Shown here one piece after another: positions 8,161 through 16,083 of a stretch of DNA of 64,000 bases. Position 1 is the stretch's first letter. Every line of letters starts with the position of its first letter. This DNA is from CAZOHG01 sp964579725 (GTDB lineage: Bacteria; Zhuqueibacterota; JdFR-76; BMS3Abin05): assembly GCA_964579725.1 (NCBI GenBank), contig CAZOHG010000002.1, positions 66,044-130,043 on the forward strand, read 5' to 3'. Below the pieces are notes generated by a model. The model was not told where the DNA came from and made no database searches. It worked only from the letters and a program-made list of their open reading frames with translations. The position numbers and the translations under genes were made by a program.

Positions 8161-10085
8161 TTGCGCTTGGGAATGTCCTGGAAAAGCTGGAGGCGATTGC
8201 CTTCCTGCCCCTTTTCCAACAATTCTTTTTGGTGTTGTTTGTCAAAAACCTCCACCCAATTTCCCGTTTTGGGGTCCACTTTAAGACGCAGGAAGCGGTT
8301 TTCCAACTGAAAACCCTTTACGGAAACCCCTTTGTCCTCGGACAGCTTGGAAGTCGGTTGAACAAAATAAACCCGGTAACCCAGAGCCGGCACATTTTTG
8401 GCCACAAATAAAAGCGTGTCGTCTTTCGGAGAAACGACCCACTGGCTGAGCAATTTTCTTCCGGCCGGATCGCGCACAACCACAGGGCCAGGATTTTGGG
8501 TGTAGGGAATTTTGACCAAACCGTTGCGCGGCCAGGACAAGGTGTTAAAGACCACAATGGGTTGTCCCTTTCCCCGAGTTCGAACCGAAGCTGCAATCGC
8601 CTCAAGCCCCGAATGAAGTTGGGCATTTCCCTTTTTCCCCACCTTTTGGTAGTCCTCCATGGCATCCTGGTAAACAGGGGTAATACTGGAGCCCGGTAAA
8701 ATGTCGTGAAATTGATTAAACAAGTAGAGCCACCAGGCTCGCACTATGGCTGCTTTTTGGTACACCTTTTTTCCCAGGAGTTCGGCCAGCGTTGAGACTT
8801 TTTCGGCGTTGGTTAAAAGAATTTCTTTTTCGCGGTTGTTGCGCTTAATTTCGCCGTGCGTTGTGTACGTGCCGCGGTGAAGCTCAAAATACAACTCATC
8901 CCGCCAAACGGGCAGATCGCTTAAATTGCTGTTGAACAGCGCCTGGAAAAAATCGTCGGCAGAAGCCAGCACAATTTTAGGAAATACCTCCGCCGTCTGA
9001 GAAAACCGAATGGTGCGCAAAATTTCACGTTCGGGGCCGCCGCCGTGGTCACCCGTTCCAAACGGAACCCCCACTACGGTACGCCCGGTATTCGCCAGGT
9101 TCATTCGGACGGCCGCCAGGAGCAAACCGAAGTAATCATCCTCGTCCGGGTCAACAAACGGGAAATACGTCAAAACGCGGGAACCGTCGGGAGCCTCCCA
9201 CCAGAAAAGATGGTAGGGAAATACATTGGTGTCATTTCGATTGATTTTCAGGGTCAAAAAGCCGCGCACGCCGCTCCGTTTGAGAAACTGCGGCATATTC
9301 CACGTGTACCCAAACGAATCCGGATTCCATCCCAAATCCACATCCACGCCAAATTTACGGCGAAAATAGTGTTTCCCGTAAAGATACTGCCGCGCCCAGG
9401 ATTCTCCCCCGATTAAGTTGCAATCCGATTCAATAATTGTTCCCCCGACAATATTCCATCGCTTTTGTTTCACCCGTTCCCGAATCTCCTTGAAAACGGC
9501 GGGGTAGTCATCTTCCATCCACTTGAAAAATTGAGCGGAACTCTCGGTGAATTTGTATTCAGGGAATTCGTTCATGAGGTCTAACTGCGTTTTGAATGTG
9601 TTTCGACACACGTCAACCGTTTCGCGCCAGCGCCACAGCCAGGCGGCGTCAATGTGGGACTGTCCCACCAAATAAATGGTAAACTTCTTTGCGTAGGCCG
9701 CAACCGGTTGAAGCATTTTCCGGGCCTCGGCCAGGGATTTTTGAAACACAGCCCAGTCGCCCCGTTGGGCGGCTCGTACATTCACGGTCTGAACCGCCTG
9801 CTCGAACAGCGGCCTCAGTGCTTCGCGTTTGGCCTCTTCCTGAAGTGCCAGGTCCACGTAAAAGGGTTGATTTCGAAAAAAACGTTTGGTGTCCGCTAAG
9901 AGCATCTTGGCCGCACGTAAGCTAATCCGAAACCGATTGAGATCGGTTTGTACCGCCTGTGGGGCGTCAATTTTCTGATTCGAAAACAGAAGCGTGGCTT
10001 GGGTGAGGGAGTCGTCCGCCTTCACCGGTACATTCAAGGCCACCGCTGCCGTGACCAAAACAACAAGAATTCGAAAAACCTTCAT
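7236..10085 (-). CDS. Secreted GH38 alpha-mannosidase, copy 1
   Basis: A 949-residue glycoside hydrolase family 38 protein with a signal peptide (residues 1-23). The zinc-binding and active-site motif SHIDAAWLWRWRE holds His144 and Asp146; the nucleophile is Asp256 in GWNPDSFGY; a further metal His is in GTGDHGGGPE. The middle three-helix domain (NNREKEILLTNAEK) and C-terminal beta domains follow. It should cleave terminal alpha-mannose in the periplasm or outside the cell. Residues from about 648 to the end are identical to the second GH38 at 11317-14169, whereas upstream parts are only moderately similar. A GGGAGC ribosome site precedes the ATG. It lies downstream of the 333-residue protein and GH38 copy 2 on the same strand, probably in one transcription unit. 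Confidence 0.95.
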   Translation of the reverse strand: MKVFRILVVLVTAAVALNVPVKADDSLTQATLLFSNQKIDAPQAVQTDLNRFRISLRAAKMLLADTKRFFRNQPFYVDLALQEEAKREALRPLFEQAVQTVNVRAAQRGDWAVFQKSLAEARKMLQPVAAYAKKFTIYLVGQSHIDAAWLWRWRETVDVCRNTFKTQLDLMNEFPEYKFTESSAQFFKWMEDDYPAVFKEIRERVKQKRWNIVGGTIIESDCNLIGGESWARQYLYGKHYFRRKFGVDVDLGWNPDSFGYTWNMPQFLKRSGVRGFLTLKINRNDTNVFPYHLFWWEAPDGSRVLTYFPFVDPDEDDYFGLLLAAVRMNLANTGRTVVGVPFGTGDHGGGPEREILRTIRFSQTAEVFPKIVLASADDFFQALFNSNLSDLPVWRDELYFELHRGTYTTHGEIKRNNREKEILLTNAEKVSTLAELLGKKVYQKAAIVRAWWLYLFNQFHDILPGSSITPVYQDAMEDYQKVGKKGNAQLHSGLEAIAASVRTRGKGQPIVVFNTLSWPRNGLVKIPYTQNPGPVVVRDPAGRKLLSQWVVSPKDDTLLFVAKNVPALGYRVYFVQPTSKLSEDKGVSVKGFQLENRFLRLKVDPKTGNWVEVFDKQHQKELLEKGQEGNRLQLFQDIPKRNDAWNIGYTGKRWEIDRADTVFVKERGPVRAVIRVKKSFLGPSKSRRYPTKDFPSSFFTQDVTVYRDLPWADCEMTVDWWEDHVLAKAAFPLSVQSQEATYEIPYATIERPTGRSNSWDRARFEDSAQNWADLSGPDYGVSLLNHVKQGYDTPNGHTLRLTLLRSPLSPDPTADRGVNRFRYALYGHAGDWRDGETVLRGYEYNVPLLAVRASSHKGALPPEFSFVQVEPRTVILAALKEAESQDGVIFRFYEWQGKDTRVRVHFFRTPVRITEVNLIEDEQGVVPFSGRTFEFSIGHNAIRSFKVKF

Positions 10086-10271
10086 TTCTGCTCCCGATTT
10101 TTTTTGCCTTTCACCTTCCTCTTAAGCGCAATGAGAAGGGAAATATCTTCACATTTTTCTCTCATTAAAAATATGCTTCCGTTCCAGCTGTCATTCCGAA
10201 CGGCCAATTTTCCCCCTGTTTTTAGCAGACGGAAAAATAAAATTTTTTCGCGCGACTTTCAAGCCCCCTTT

Positions 10272-11273
10272 TTAGTAAAAGAAAACCGGACGCGAATCGG
10301 TGGAAATCCGTTTTCCATTCGGTGAATAAACATTAAGCCGGACAAACAGCATATTGTTTTTCACGCCGTATTTTTTCACGTCCACCAATTTTCGGGGAAG
10401 AAATTCTTTGTGCAAAACCGATTTTTTCCGCATGTTCAAAGAAAGATCAAACAACGTGGCCACCGGCTTCCCCTGTTCCGTTTCCAGGATCACCTTGACG
10501 GGGATCTTTTCGGGTCCAAGGGGCATTTCAGCATCCGAACGGAGGGTTACTTCCCACACGCGCTGTTGACCTTTCGGCACCAAGACGGTGGCCACGCGAA
10601 TGCTTTGAGCGTCAATGGAAAGAACTCGTTTGGACGGCAAATTACCCGGAATCATGATCTGTAAATTTTTTAAGGGGCGATCCCTCATGTCCGTAAAACG
10701 AAGGCAAAAACGCCAATCTCCACCCCCCTGGTCAATCTTGACTAACAGAAAATTTATCCCTTTGTGCAATGTGACCGGGACAACATCGTTGTCGCGTTGC
10801 ATGCCCCGCTGGGCTGGATTGTCGTGCACAAGCTTTCCGTTCAGCCAAATGCGCACGCCGTCGTCACTGCCTACCTTCAGCAAAACACGCTGTTTTTGGG
10901 GTGATTTCAACCAACCCGCGGCGTAGGCCGCCACCCGATCTCCGGGTGAAAAAATGGATTTAAAATCAATCCGATAGGTGGCAGAAAGAAAAAGCTGCCA
11001 CACGGTGTTGTTGGATTTTTGAAGCGAATCCACCGAAATCGGGCCAATGGTTTTAAACGTGTACACCTTGGTTTCTCCCCCTTGTTTGGCCAGGAAATCC
11101 ACCGTCCGGTCTTCCAGCGTTCTCAGAGGAAACGGACCGCGAACAAGCCACGTTGTAATAAACCCCTCTGAATTAGGGTGAAAAGCCAGGGTTTTGGGCT
11201 TGTTTTTGGCCCCGGCGCTTCCGACCGCTACGACCAGCAAAAAAACAATAACAAGAACGGATCGCGTTTTCAT
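10272..11273 (-). CDS. Secreted protein with PA14-like/accessory beta domain
   Basis: A 333-residue exported protein; residues 1-22 form a signal peptide (MKTRSVLVIVFLLVVAVGSA). Residues about 85-200 contain VGSDDGVRIWLNGKLVHDN and GINFLLVKIDQGGGDWRFCL, a pattern typical of PA14-like or carbohydrate-binding beta-sandwich domains that hold sugar at the Asp-Asp pair. The rest looks beta-rich. No catalytic motif is recognised. It sits between two GH38 alpha-mannosidases on the same strand (43-bp and 186-bp gaps), so an accessory binding role in mannoside breakdown is a reasonable inference. The precise function is unknown. Confidence 0.8.
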   Translation of the reverse strand: MKTRSVLVIVFLLVVAVGSAGAKNKPKTLAFHPNSEGFITTWLVRGPFPLRTLEDRTVDFLAKQGGETKVYTFKTIGPISVDSLQKSNNTVWQLFLSATYRIDFKSIFSPGDRVAAYAAGWLKSPQKQRVLLKVGSDDGVRIWLNGKLVHDNPAQRGMQRDNDVVPVTLHKGINFLLVKIDQGGGDWRFCLRFTDMRDRPLKNLQIMIPGNLPSKRVLSIDAQSIRVATVLVPKGQQRVWEVTLRSDAEMPLGPEKIPVKVILETEQGKPVATLFDLSLNMRKKSVLHKEFLPRKLVDVKKYGVKNNMLFVRLNVYSPNGKRISTDSRPVFFY

Positions 11274-11310
11274 TGAAGACTCCTGTTTTGTTTTGAAAAT
11301 AAGGGTTGTT

Positions 11311-12241
11311 TTTTCCCTAAAATTTCACCTTAAACGACCGAATGGCGTTGTGGCCGATGGAAAATTCAAAGGTCCGGCCGGAAAACGGCACCACCCCCTG
11401 CTCGTCCTCAATCAAATTCACCTCCGTGATCCGAACCGGCGTCCGGAAAAAGTGCACCCGGACACGCGTGTCCTTGCCCTGCCACTCGTAAAACCGAAAA
11501 ATAACCCCGTCCTGCGACTCCGCTTCCTTCAACGCCGCCAAAATTACCGTCCGCGGCTCCACCTGTACAAACGAAAACTCCGGCGGCAGCGCCCCCTTGT
11601 GCGACGACGCCCGCACCGCCAACAACGGGACGTTGTACTCGTACCCCCGTAGCACCGTCTCCCCGTCCCGCCAATCCCCCGCATGCCCGTACAACGCGTA
11701 CCGAAACCGATTCACCCCCCTGTCCGCCGTCGGATCCGGACTCAACGGCGACCGCAACAGCGTTAACCGAAGCGTGTGCCCGTTCGGCGTGTCGTACCCC
11801 TGCTTCACATGGTTCAATAAACTCACCCCGTAATCCGGCCCCGATAAATCCGCCCAATTCTGCGCCGAATCCTCAAACCGAGCCCTGTCCCACGAATTCG
11901 ACCGCCCCGTCGGCCGCTCTATCGTCGCGTACGGAATCTCGTACGTCGCCTCCTGACTCTGAACCGACAACGGAAACGCCGCCTTCGCCAACACGTGATC
12001 CTCCCACCAATCCACCGTCATCTCACAATCCGCCCACGGCAAATCCCGGTACACCGTCACATCCTGCGTGAAAAACGACGAAGGAAAATCCTTCGTCGGA
12101 TACCGCCGCGACTTCGACGGCCCTAAAAAACTCTTCTTCACCCGAATCACCGCCCGAACCGGCCCGCGCTCTTTCACAAAAACCGTGTCCGCCCGGTCAA
12201 TCTCCCACCGCTTGCCCGTGTACCCGATGTTCCAGGCATCG
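11311..12241. repeat. Copy 2 of the 915-bp identical block (GH38 3' ends)
   Basis: Partner of 7230-8160 at a constant offset of 4081 bases. Within the block the coding strand uses many G-ending codons (for example 11 of 20 in one stretch around 11760-11820), more than in the flanking unique parts of the same genes. That suggests the segment has a different history from its surroundings. Confidence 0.95.
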
Positions 12242-14169
12242 TAATATTTGGGAATGTCCTGAAAAAGTTGAAGCCGATTGCCTTCCTCCCCGGGCGCAAG
12301 AAGATTTCGGTTCTCCCGCTTGTCCACTAACGAGGCAATATTCCCGGTCTTCGGGTCTATTTCAATGTGGTAGAATCGATTCTCCAGACGGTAACCGGTT
12401 GCCGTGGCTGCAAAACGAACCTCTCGCGGCGTTCCCTTCCGGATGCTGTACACCCGAAAACCCAGCGGTGGCACCTGCTTCGCCACAAAAAGCAGGGTGT
12501 CGTCTTTTGGGGAGACCACCCACTGAGAGGCGATTTCCTTGCCGTTGGCATCCCGCACCACAACCGGTCCCGGATTTTTAACAAACGGAATGCGCACCAG
12601 GCCGTCCCGCGCCCACGAAAGTGTGTTGAAAACCACAACGGCTTGTCCCTTTGTACGCGTGTCAATGGAGGCGGCGAGTGCCCTGAGAGCGGCCCGCAAT
12701 TGGCCGGAGGCCTTTTTCCCAATTGCTTGGTAATCTTTTAAGGCGTCTTTGTACACCGGCCGAATGCCGGACCCGGGCAAAATGTCGTGAAACTGGTTAA
12801 ACAAATACGTCCACCAGGCCCCGGTGAGGGTGTTTTGACGGTACACCTTTTTCCCCGTCCAACCCGCCAGTACCGCCATTTTTTCGGCATTGGTCAATAA
12901 AATTTCTTTTTCGCGGTTGTTCCGCTTTATTTCGCCGTGGGTTGTGTAGGTTCCGCGGTGGTACTCCAGGTAAAGTTCATTCCGCCACACAGGCAGCCCG
13001 GACAAATCACCCTGAAAGAGCTTTTTAAAATAATTCCCGGCCGGGCTAAACACAACCTTCGGGAAAACCGTGGCGGTTTGGTAGAAAAGCACGCGTTCCA
13101 ACATGCGGCGTTCCGGCCCCCCGCCGTGGTCGCCAACGCCGTACAGCACCAGCACATCCCGCCGTCCGGTATTGATTTCACTCAGGCGAATGTCCCGCAA
13201 GAGGGTGTTCAAATCCAACTGCCCTACGTAGCCGCTGAACGGGAAATAGGTCAGTACCCGGGAGCCGTCGGGGGCCTCCCACCAAAAAAGATGGTAGGGG
13301 AACACATTGGTGTCGTTCCAACTGATTTTTTGGGTGAGAAAAGCCCGTACGCCGCTCTTACGCAAAAATTGGGGCATGTTCCAGTTGTACCCAAACGAGT
13401 CGGGATTCCAGCCCAGGTGAATGTCCACCCCAAATGCCCGACGAAAATAGCGTTTACCGTACAGATGCTGACGCACCCAGGATTCTCCTCCAATGAGGTT
13501 GCAATCCGCTTCCACAACCATTCCGCCCACCATTTCCCAACGGCCTTCTCTGACCCGCTGCTGGATTTGGTGGAACAAGTTGGGGTAGCGCGTCTGCATC
13601 CAGCGGAAAGCCATAGCCGTACTCTGGGTGTACACGTAATCGGGGAACTGATTCATGAGGTTCAATTGCTGTTGAAAGGTATTTCGGCACACCTCCACGG
13701 TCTCGCGCCAGCGCCACAGCCAGGCCATGTCAATGTGGGCATTTCCGTCCAAATACAGAGTGTAGCGGCGGGCAAACCGGGCAATCGGCCGCAAAATTTG
13801 GCGAGCCTTTTGCAAAGAGCCCAAAAACCGGGGCCAATTTTTTCGCGCGAATGCCTGTCCGTCCACAGCGGCCAGCGCTTTTTCGTACACCGATTGAAGC
13901 CTCCGCCTTTCGTTGTCGGTAGGTCGGGCCAAATCCACCGCAAAGGGCAAATTGGAAAGGAACGATTGGGAAGGTTTTAATAGAATTCGGGCGGTTTGTA
14001 CGCTAACCCGAAAGCGCTTGATCTCCTGCTGCACAGAATCCGGAGCCGTTACGGGTTTAGTGTTAAAAAGGAAGGAAAGCCGGGGTTGGGTTTGTCCGTT
14101 GGCTCCAAAAAACAGCAGCCCCGCGCCCAAGATTGTCCACGCCGAAATTTTTCGCACCCAAGTACGCAT
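11317..14169 (-). CDS. Secreted GH38 alpha-mannosidase, copy 2
   Basis: A 950-residue GH38 alpha-mannosidase with a signal peptide (residues 1-26). Active-site motifs are intact: AHIDMAWLWRWRE (metal His/Asp), GWNPDSFGYNWN (nucleophile Asp) and GVGDHGGGPE. The C-terminal ~300 residues are identical in protein and DNA to the other GH38 gene; the first two thirds have clearly diverged. The catalytic domains could therefore differ in linkage preference while sharing one C-terminal beta domain. It lies 16 bp downstream of the small exported protein at 14186-14815 and 43 bp upstream of the PA14-like protein, suggesting a shared transcript. Confidence 0.95.
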   Translation of the reverse strand: MRTWVRKISAWTILGAGLLFFGANGQTQPRLSFLFNTKPVTAPDSVQQEIKRFRVSVQTARILLKPSQSFLSNLPFAVDLARPTDNERRRLQSVYEKALAAVDGQAFARKNWPRFLGSLQKARQILRPIARFARRYTLYLDGNAHIDMAWLWRWRETVEVCRNTFQQQLNLMNQFPDYVYTQSTAMAFRWMQTRYPNLFHQIQQRVREGRWEMVGGMVVEADCNLIGGESWVRQHLYGKRYFRRAFGVDIHLGWNPDSFGYNWNMPQFLRKSGVRAFLTQKISWNDTNVFPYHLFWWEAPDGSRVLTYFPFSGYVGQLDLNTLLRDIRLSEINTGRRDVLVLYGVGDHGGGPERRMLERVLFYQTATVFPKVVFSPAGNYFKKLFQGDLSGLPVWRNELYLEYHRGTYTTHGEIKRNNREKEILLTNAEKMAVLAGWTGKKVYRQNTLTGAWWTYLFNQFHDILPGSGIRPVYKDALKDYQAIGKKASGQLRAALRALAASIDTRTKGQAVVVFNTLSWARDGLVRIPFVKNPGPVVVRDANGKEIASQWVVSPKDDTLLFVAKQVPPLGFRVYSIRKGTPREVRFAATATGYRLENRFYHIEIDPKTGNIASLVDKRENRNLLAPGEEGNRLQLFQDIPKYYDAWNIGYTGKRWEIDRADTVFVKERGPVRAVIRVKKSFLGPSKSRRYPTKDFPSSFFTQDVTVYRDLPWADCEMTVDWWEDHVLAKAAFPLSVQSQEATYEIPYATIERPTGRSNSWDRARFEDSAQNWADLSGPDYGVSLLNHVKQGYDTPNGHTLRLTLLRSPLSPDPTADRGVNRFRYALYGHAGDWRDGETVLRGYEYNVPLLAVRASSHKGALPPEFSFVQVEPRTVILAALKEAESQDGVIFRFYEWQGKDTRVRVHFFRTPVRITEVNLIEDEQGVVPFSGRTFEFSIGHNAIRSFKVKF

Positions 14170-14185
14170 GGAATTCTCCGAAATT

Positions 14186-14815
14186 TTATTTGGTTTGAAG
14201 AGGATTTTCCCGAGTCAGTGCACACACCACTGCAGCCACAAAAGACGTCTTGCCCTCGGAACAAGGTTGAGAAAGCACGCTCTGAAAAACCTGTGTCAGG
14301 CTCTGCCCGTGGTAGCGCCGCGTTTGTTTTTCCACCAAATAGCGCTCAAAAACCTTCTTGCGAGCGGCAGCAATTCGGCGGGTCTCCGTGCGGGCACCGG
14401 TAGTTTTCAACCGAGAAAAGTCGGTTGCTGCGGCCTTCCAATTGTCCAACACCTTTTCCAAAATTTGTAAGCGGCGGTTCAAATCGCGGCGCCGACTGTA
14501 TTCGGGCACAATGTAAAAATAGGCAATTCCCTTTAAAAAAAGCCGCTGTCCCTCCCAACAGGACGAATCGGGCAGGGATTTCTGCGAAGGGCCGATTGAC
14601 TCCAAATGTGCCAGCCAGATGTAGGGCCAGTTGGGTTCCGTGCGTGCCACGGTCAGAAGTCGGGCAACGTTCGCACCGGAGTCAGAACCCGCGCCTCGTG
14701 CCGGAAATACCGCAATGGCACACAGAAGCAAAACAAGGCTCCCGATCAGGCTCGTAGCACGCTTCCGCCACCAATTAAGGCGAACGATTTCGTCTATTTG
14801 AAAAGGCCTGGTCAA
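14186..14815 (-). CDS. Exported hypothetical protein
   Basis: A 209-residue protein I do not recognise. After about 23 polar residues there is a hydrophobic segment (SLIGSLVLLLCAIAVFPARG), which fits a long signal peptide or a membrane anchor. The rest is helical and rich in Arg, including EYSRRRDLNRRLQILEKVLD. There are no catalytic motifs. The start is a TTG with an AAGGA site upstream; a later start cannot be excluded. It sits 22 bp after the HAD phosphatase stop and 16 bp before GH38 copy 2, so it is probably in the same operon. Confidence 0.6.
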   Translation of the reverse strand: MTRPFQIDEIVRLNWWRKRATSLIGSLVLLLCAIAVFPARGAGSDSGANVARLLTVARTEPNWPYIWLAHLESIGPSQKSLPDSSCWEGQRLFLKGIAYFYIVPEYSRRRDLNRRLQILEKVLDNWKAAATDFSRLKTTGARTETRRIAAARKKVFERYLVEKQTRRYHGQSLTQVFQSVLSQPCSEGKTSFVAAVVCALTRENPLQTK

Positions 14816-14837
14816 TTAACTGTTATTCCTTGTTTTT

Positions 14838-15644
14838 TCAGGAGTTTGGCAAATATTTCAGGAGATCACTAATTCGTTCCACCACAAAATCCGGTTGAAC
14901 CGAACTTTGCGCAAGGTCCCGGCGGGTCGCCTCACCGGTCAAAACCAGAACAGTTAAAATTCCGAAACGGCGCCCCATTTGAATGTCCGTTGACAATCTG
15001 TCGCCCACCAAAAGCATATTTTCCGGGCCAACCTTCAAACGCCGTTGCAGTCCCCGAAGCATTCCCGGGTTTGGTTTCCCCAACACCCTGGGAACCACAC
15101 CGGTGGCGGCTGTAATCGCGGCCGTAATTGCTCCGCAGTCGGGCCACATGTCCCCGTTTTCCATCGGACAATTGAGGTCAGGGTGCGTGGCCACAAAAGG
15201 CACGCCCTTTCGGATCCAAGCGCAGGCCTGGTTCAATTTTTCGTAGGTCAGCTCCGTGTCGAACCCCACAACCACAGCCTGAGGGTTTTCGGCTTCGGGG
15301 TCAAATCCCGCCTCGCGAAACGCGGCGTGTAAACTTTTGGTTCCCACCAGATAGACGTGCCCGATGCCCTGCTCCGTCAAATATTCCATGGTGGCTTCGG
15401 CTGAGGTGTAAATCTGATCTCTCCGAACCGGGATGCCCATTTTACGCAGTTTTTTTTCGTACTCTTTGACATTTCGAGAGGAATTGTTTGAAAGGAACAC
15501 GTACTGCACGCCACGACGATTTAATTCCTCCAAAAAATCCACCGCAAAGGGAAACACCCGAGAGCCGAGAAAAATCGTCCCGTCCATGTCCAGAACAAAA
15601 TGTCGAATCCCCCGCAATTTTTCGCGGAATCTGTTGGAATTCAC
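14838..15644 (-). CDS. HAD-IIA family phosphatase (NagD/AraL-like)
   Basis: A 268-residue cytoplasmic HAD-superfamily hydrolase of subfamily IIA. Motif I is VLDMDGTIFLG with the nucleophile Asp and acid Asp; motif II is VFLSNNSS; the cap domain lies between; motif III/IV is GKPNPGM and LLVGDRLSTDIQMG. Relatives dephosphorylate sugar phosphates, nucleotides or 4-nitrophenyl phosphate; the substrate is not predictable. The GTG at 15644 is chosen because GGAG lies 6 bases upstream and the residues before it look non-coding. It is the first gene of the minus-strand mannosidase unit and is divergent from the GH78 operon, sharing its upstream region. Confidence 0.9.
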   Translation of the reverse strand: MNSNRFREKLRGIRHFVLDMDGTIFLGSRVFPFAVDFLEELNRRGVQYVFLSNNSSRNVKEYEKKLRKMGIPVRRDQIYTSAEATMEYLTEQGIGHVYLVGTKSLHAAFREAGFDPEAENPQAVVVGFDTELTYEKLNQACAWIRKGVPFVATHPDLNCPMENGDMWPDCGAITAAITAATGVVPRVLGKPNPGMLRGLQRRLKVGPENMLLVGDRLSTDIQMGRRFGILTVLVLTGEATRRDLAQSSVQPDFVVERISDLLKYLPNS

Positions 15645-16083
15645 CCAATTCTCCAAAAAAGCGACTGAAACGGCGTGAGCAATTCCATGTGCGCGGACAA
15701 AATTTCCACACGAGACCGGCAACAGAGCCGGTTAAATCGGTGTTGCGCTAAAAAAATCCCCTGTTTCTCGTTAGTCAATCGTTTTCCTAAAAACGCAAAG
15801 GCCATCGTGACAGGAAATAGATAAAAAAGAATTTGGGCTCGATTTCGATTTAAGGTAAAAAATTTACCAGCCAATCTCAAGGGAAAAATTGGGTGCGAGG
15901 GTTTCCGCCAAAATATTTGAACTCCACCGCAAAAAAGTGCCTGTGGACAAAAATTGTACTTGATTTCGAAAGAAAATATTTGTATTCTACGATAACGATT
16001 GCACATTCTTATTTGCGAACGGTAATAGCGCTTTTCCCCCGGATTTTTCAGACACGTTTTTTTAATTTTGGAGGAAGAAAATC
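15645..16083. other. Divergent intergenic region, HAD / GH78
   Basis: 439 bp between the divergent HAD phosphatase and rhamnosidase genes. It holds a plus-strand promoter (15960-15988) and a strong GGAGG ribosome site for the GTG at 16084. I see no coding sequence and no clear operator dyad. A minus-strand promoter is expected but not identified. Confidence 0.6.
15960..15988 (+). promoter_or_regulatory. Sigma-70-type promoter for the GH78 operon
   Basis: TTGATT (15960-15965) and TATTCT (15983-15988) are separated by exactly 17 bp, about 95 bp upstream of the rhamnosidase start. A TG directly precedes the -10 box. Confidence 0.55.

Noticed and set aside
10160..10215. CCGTTC...GAACGG with CTGTCATTCC near 10186-10204 as a second copy of the heat-shock dyad
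   Set aside because: It only shares CTGTCATTC; it lacks the perfect inverted repeat and sits upstream of a mannosidase gene with no sigma-54 motif found.
14186..15722. Extending the HAD phosphatase start upstream to 15722
   Set aside because: The added 26 residues are not part of the HAD fold, and a GTG at 15644 has a well-placed GGAG.
15645..16083. A minus-strand 121-residue frame upstream of the HAD gene
   Set aside because: Sequence is AT-rich with no conserved features; it covers the GH78 promoter.
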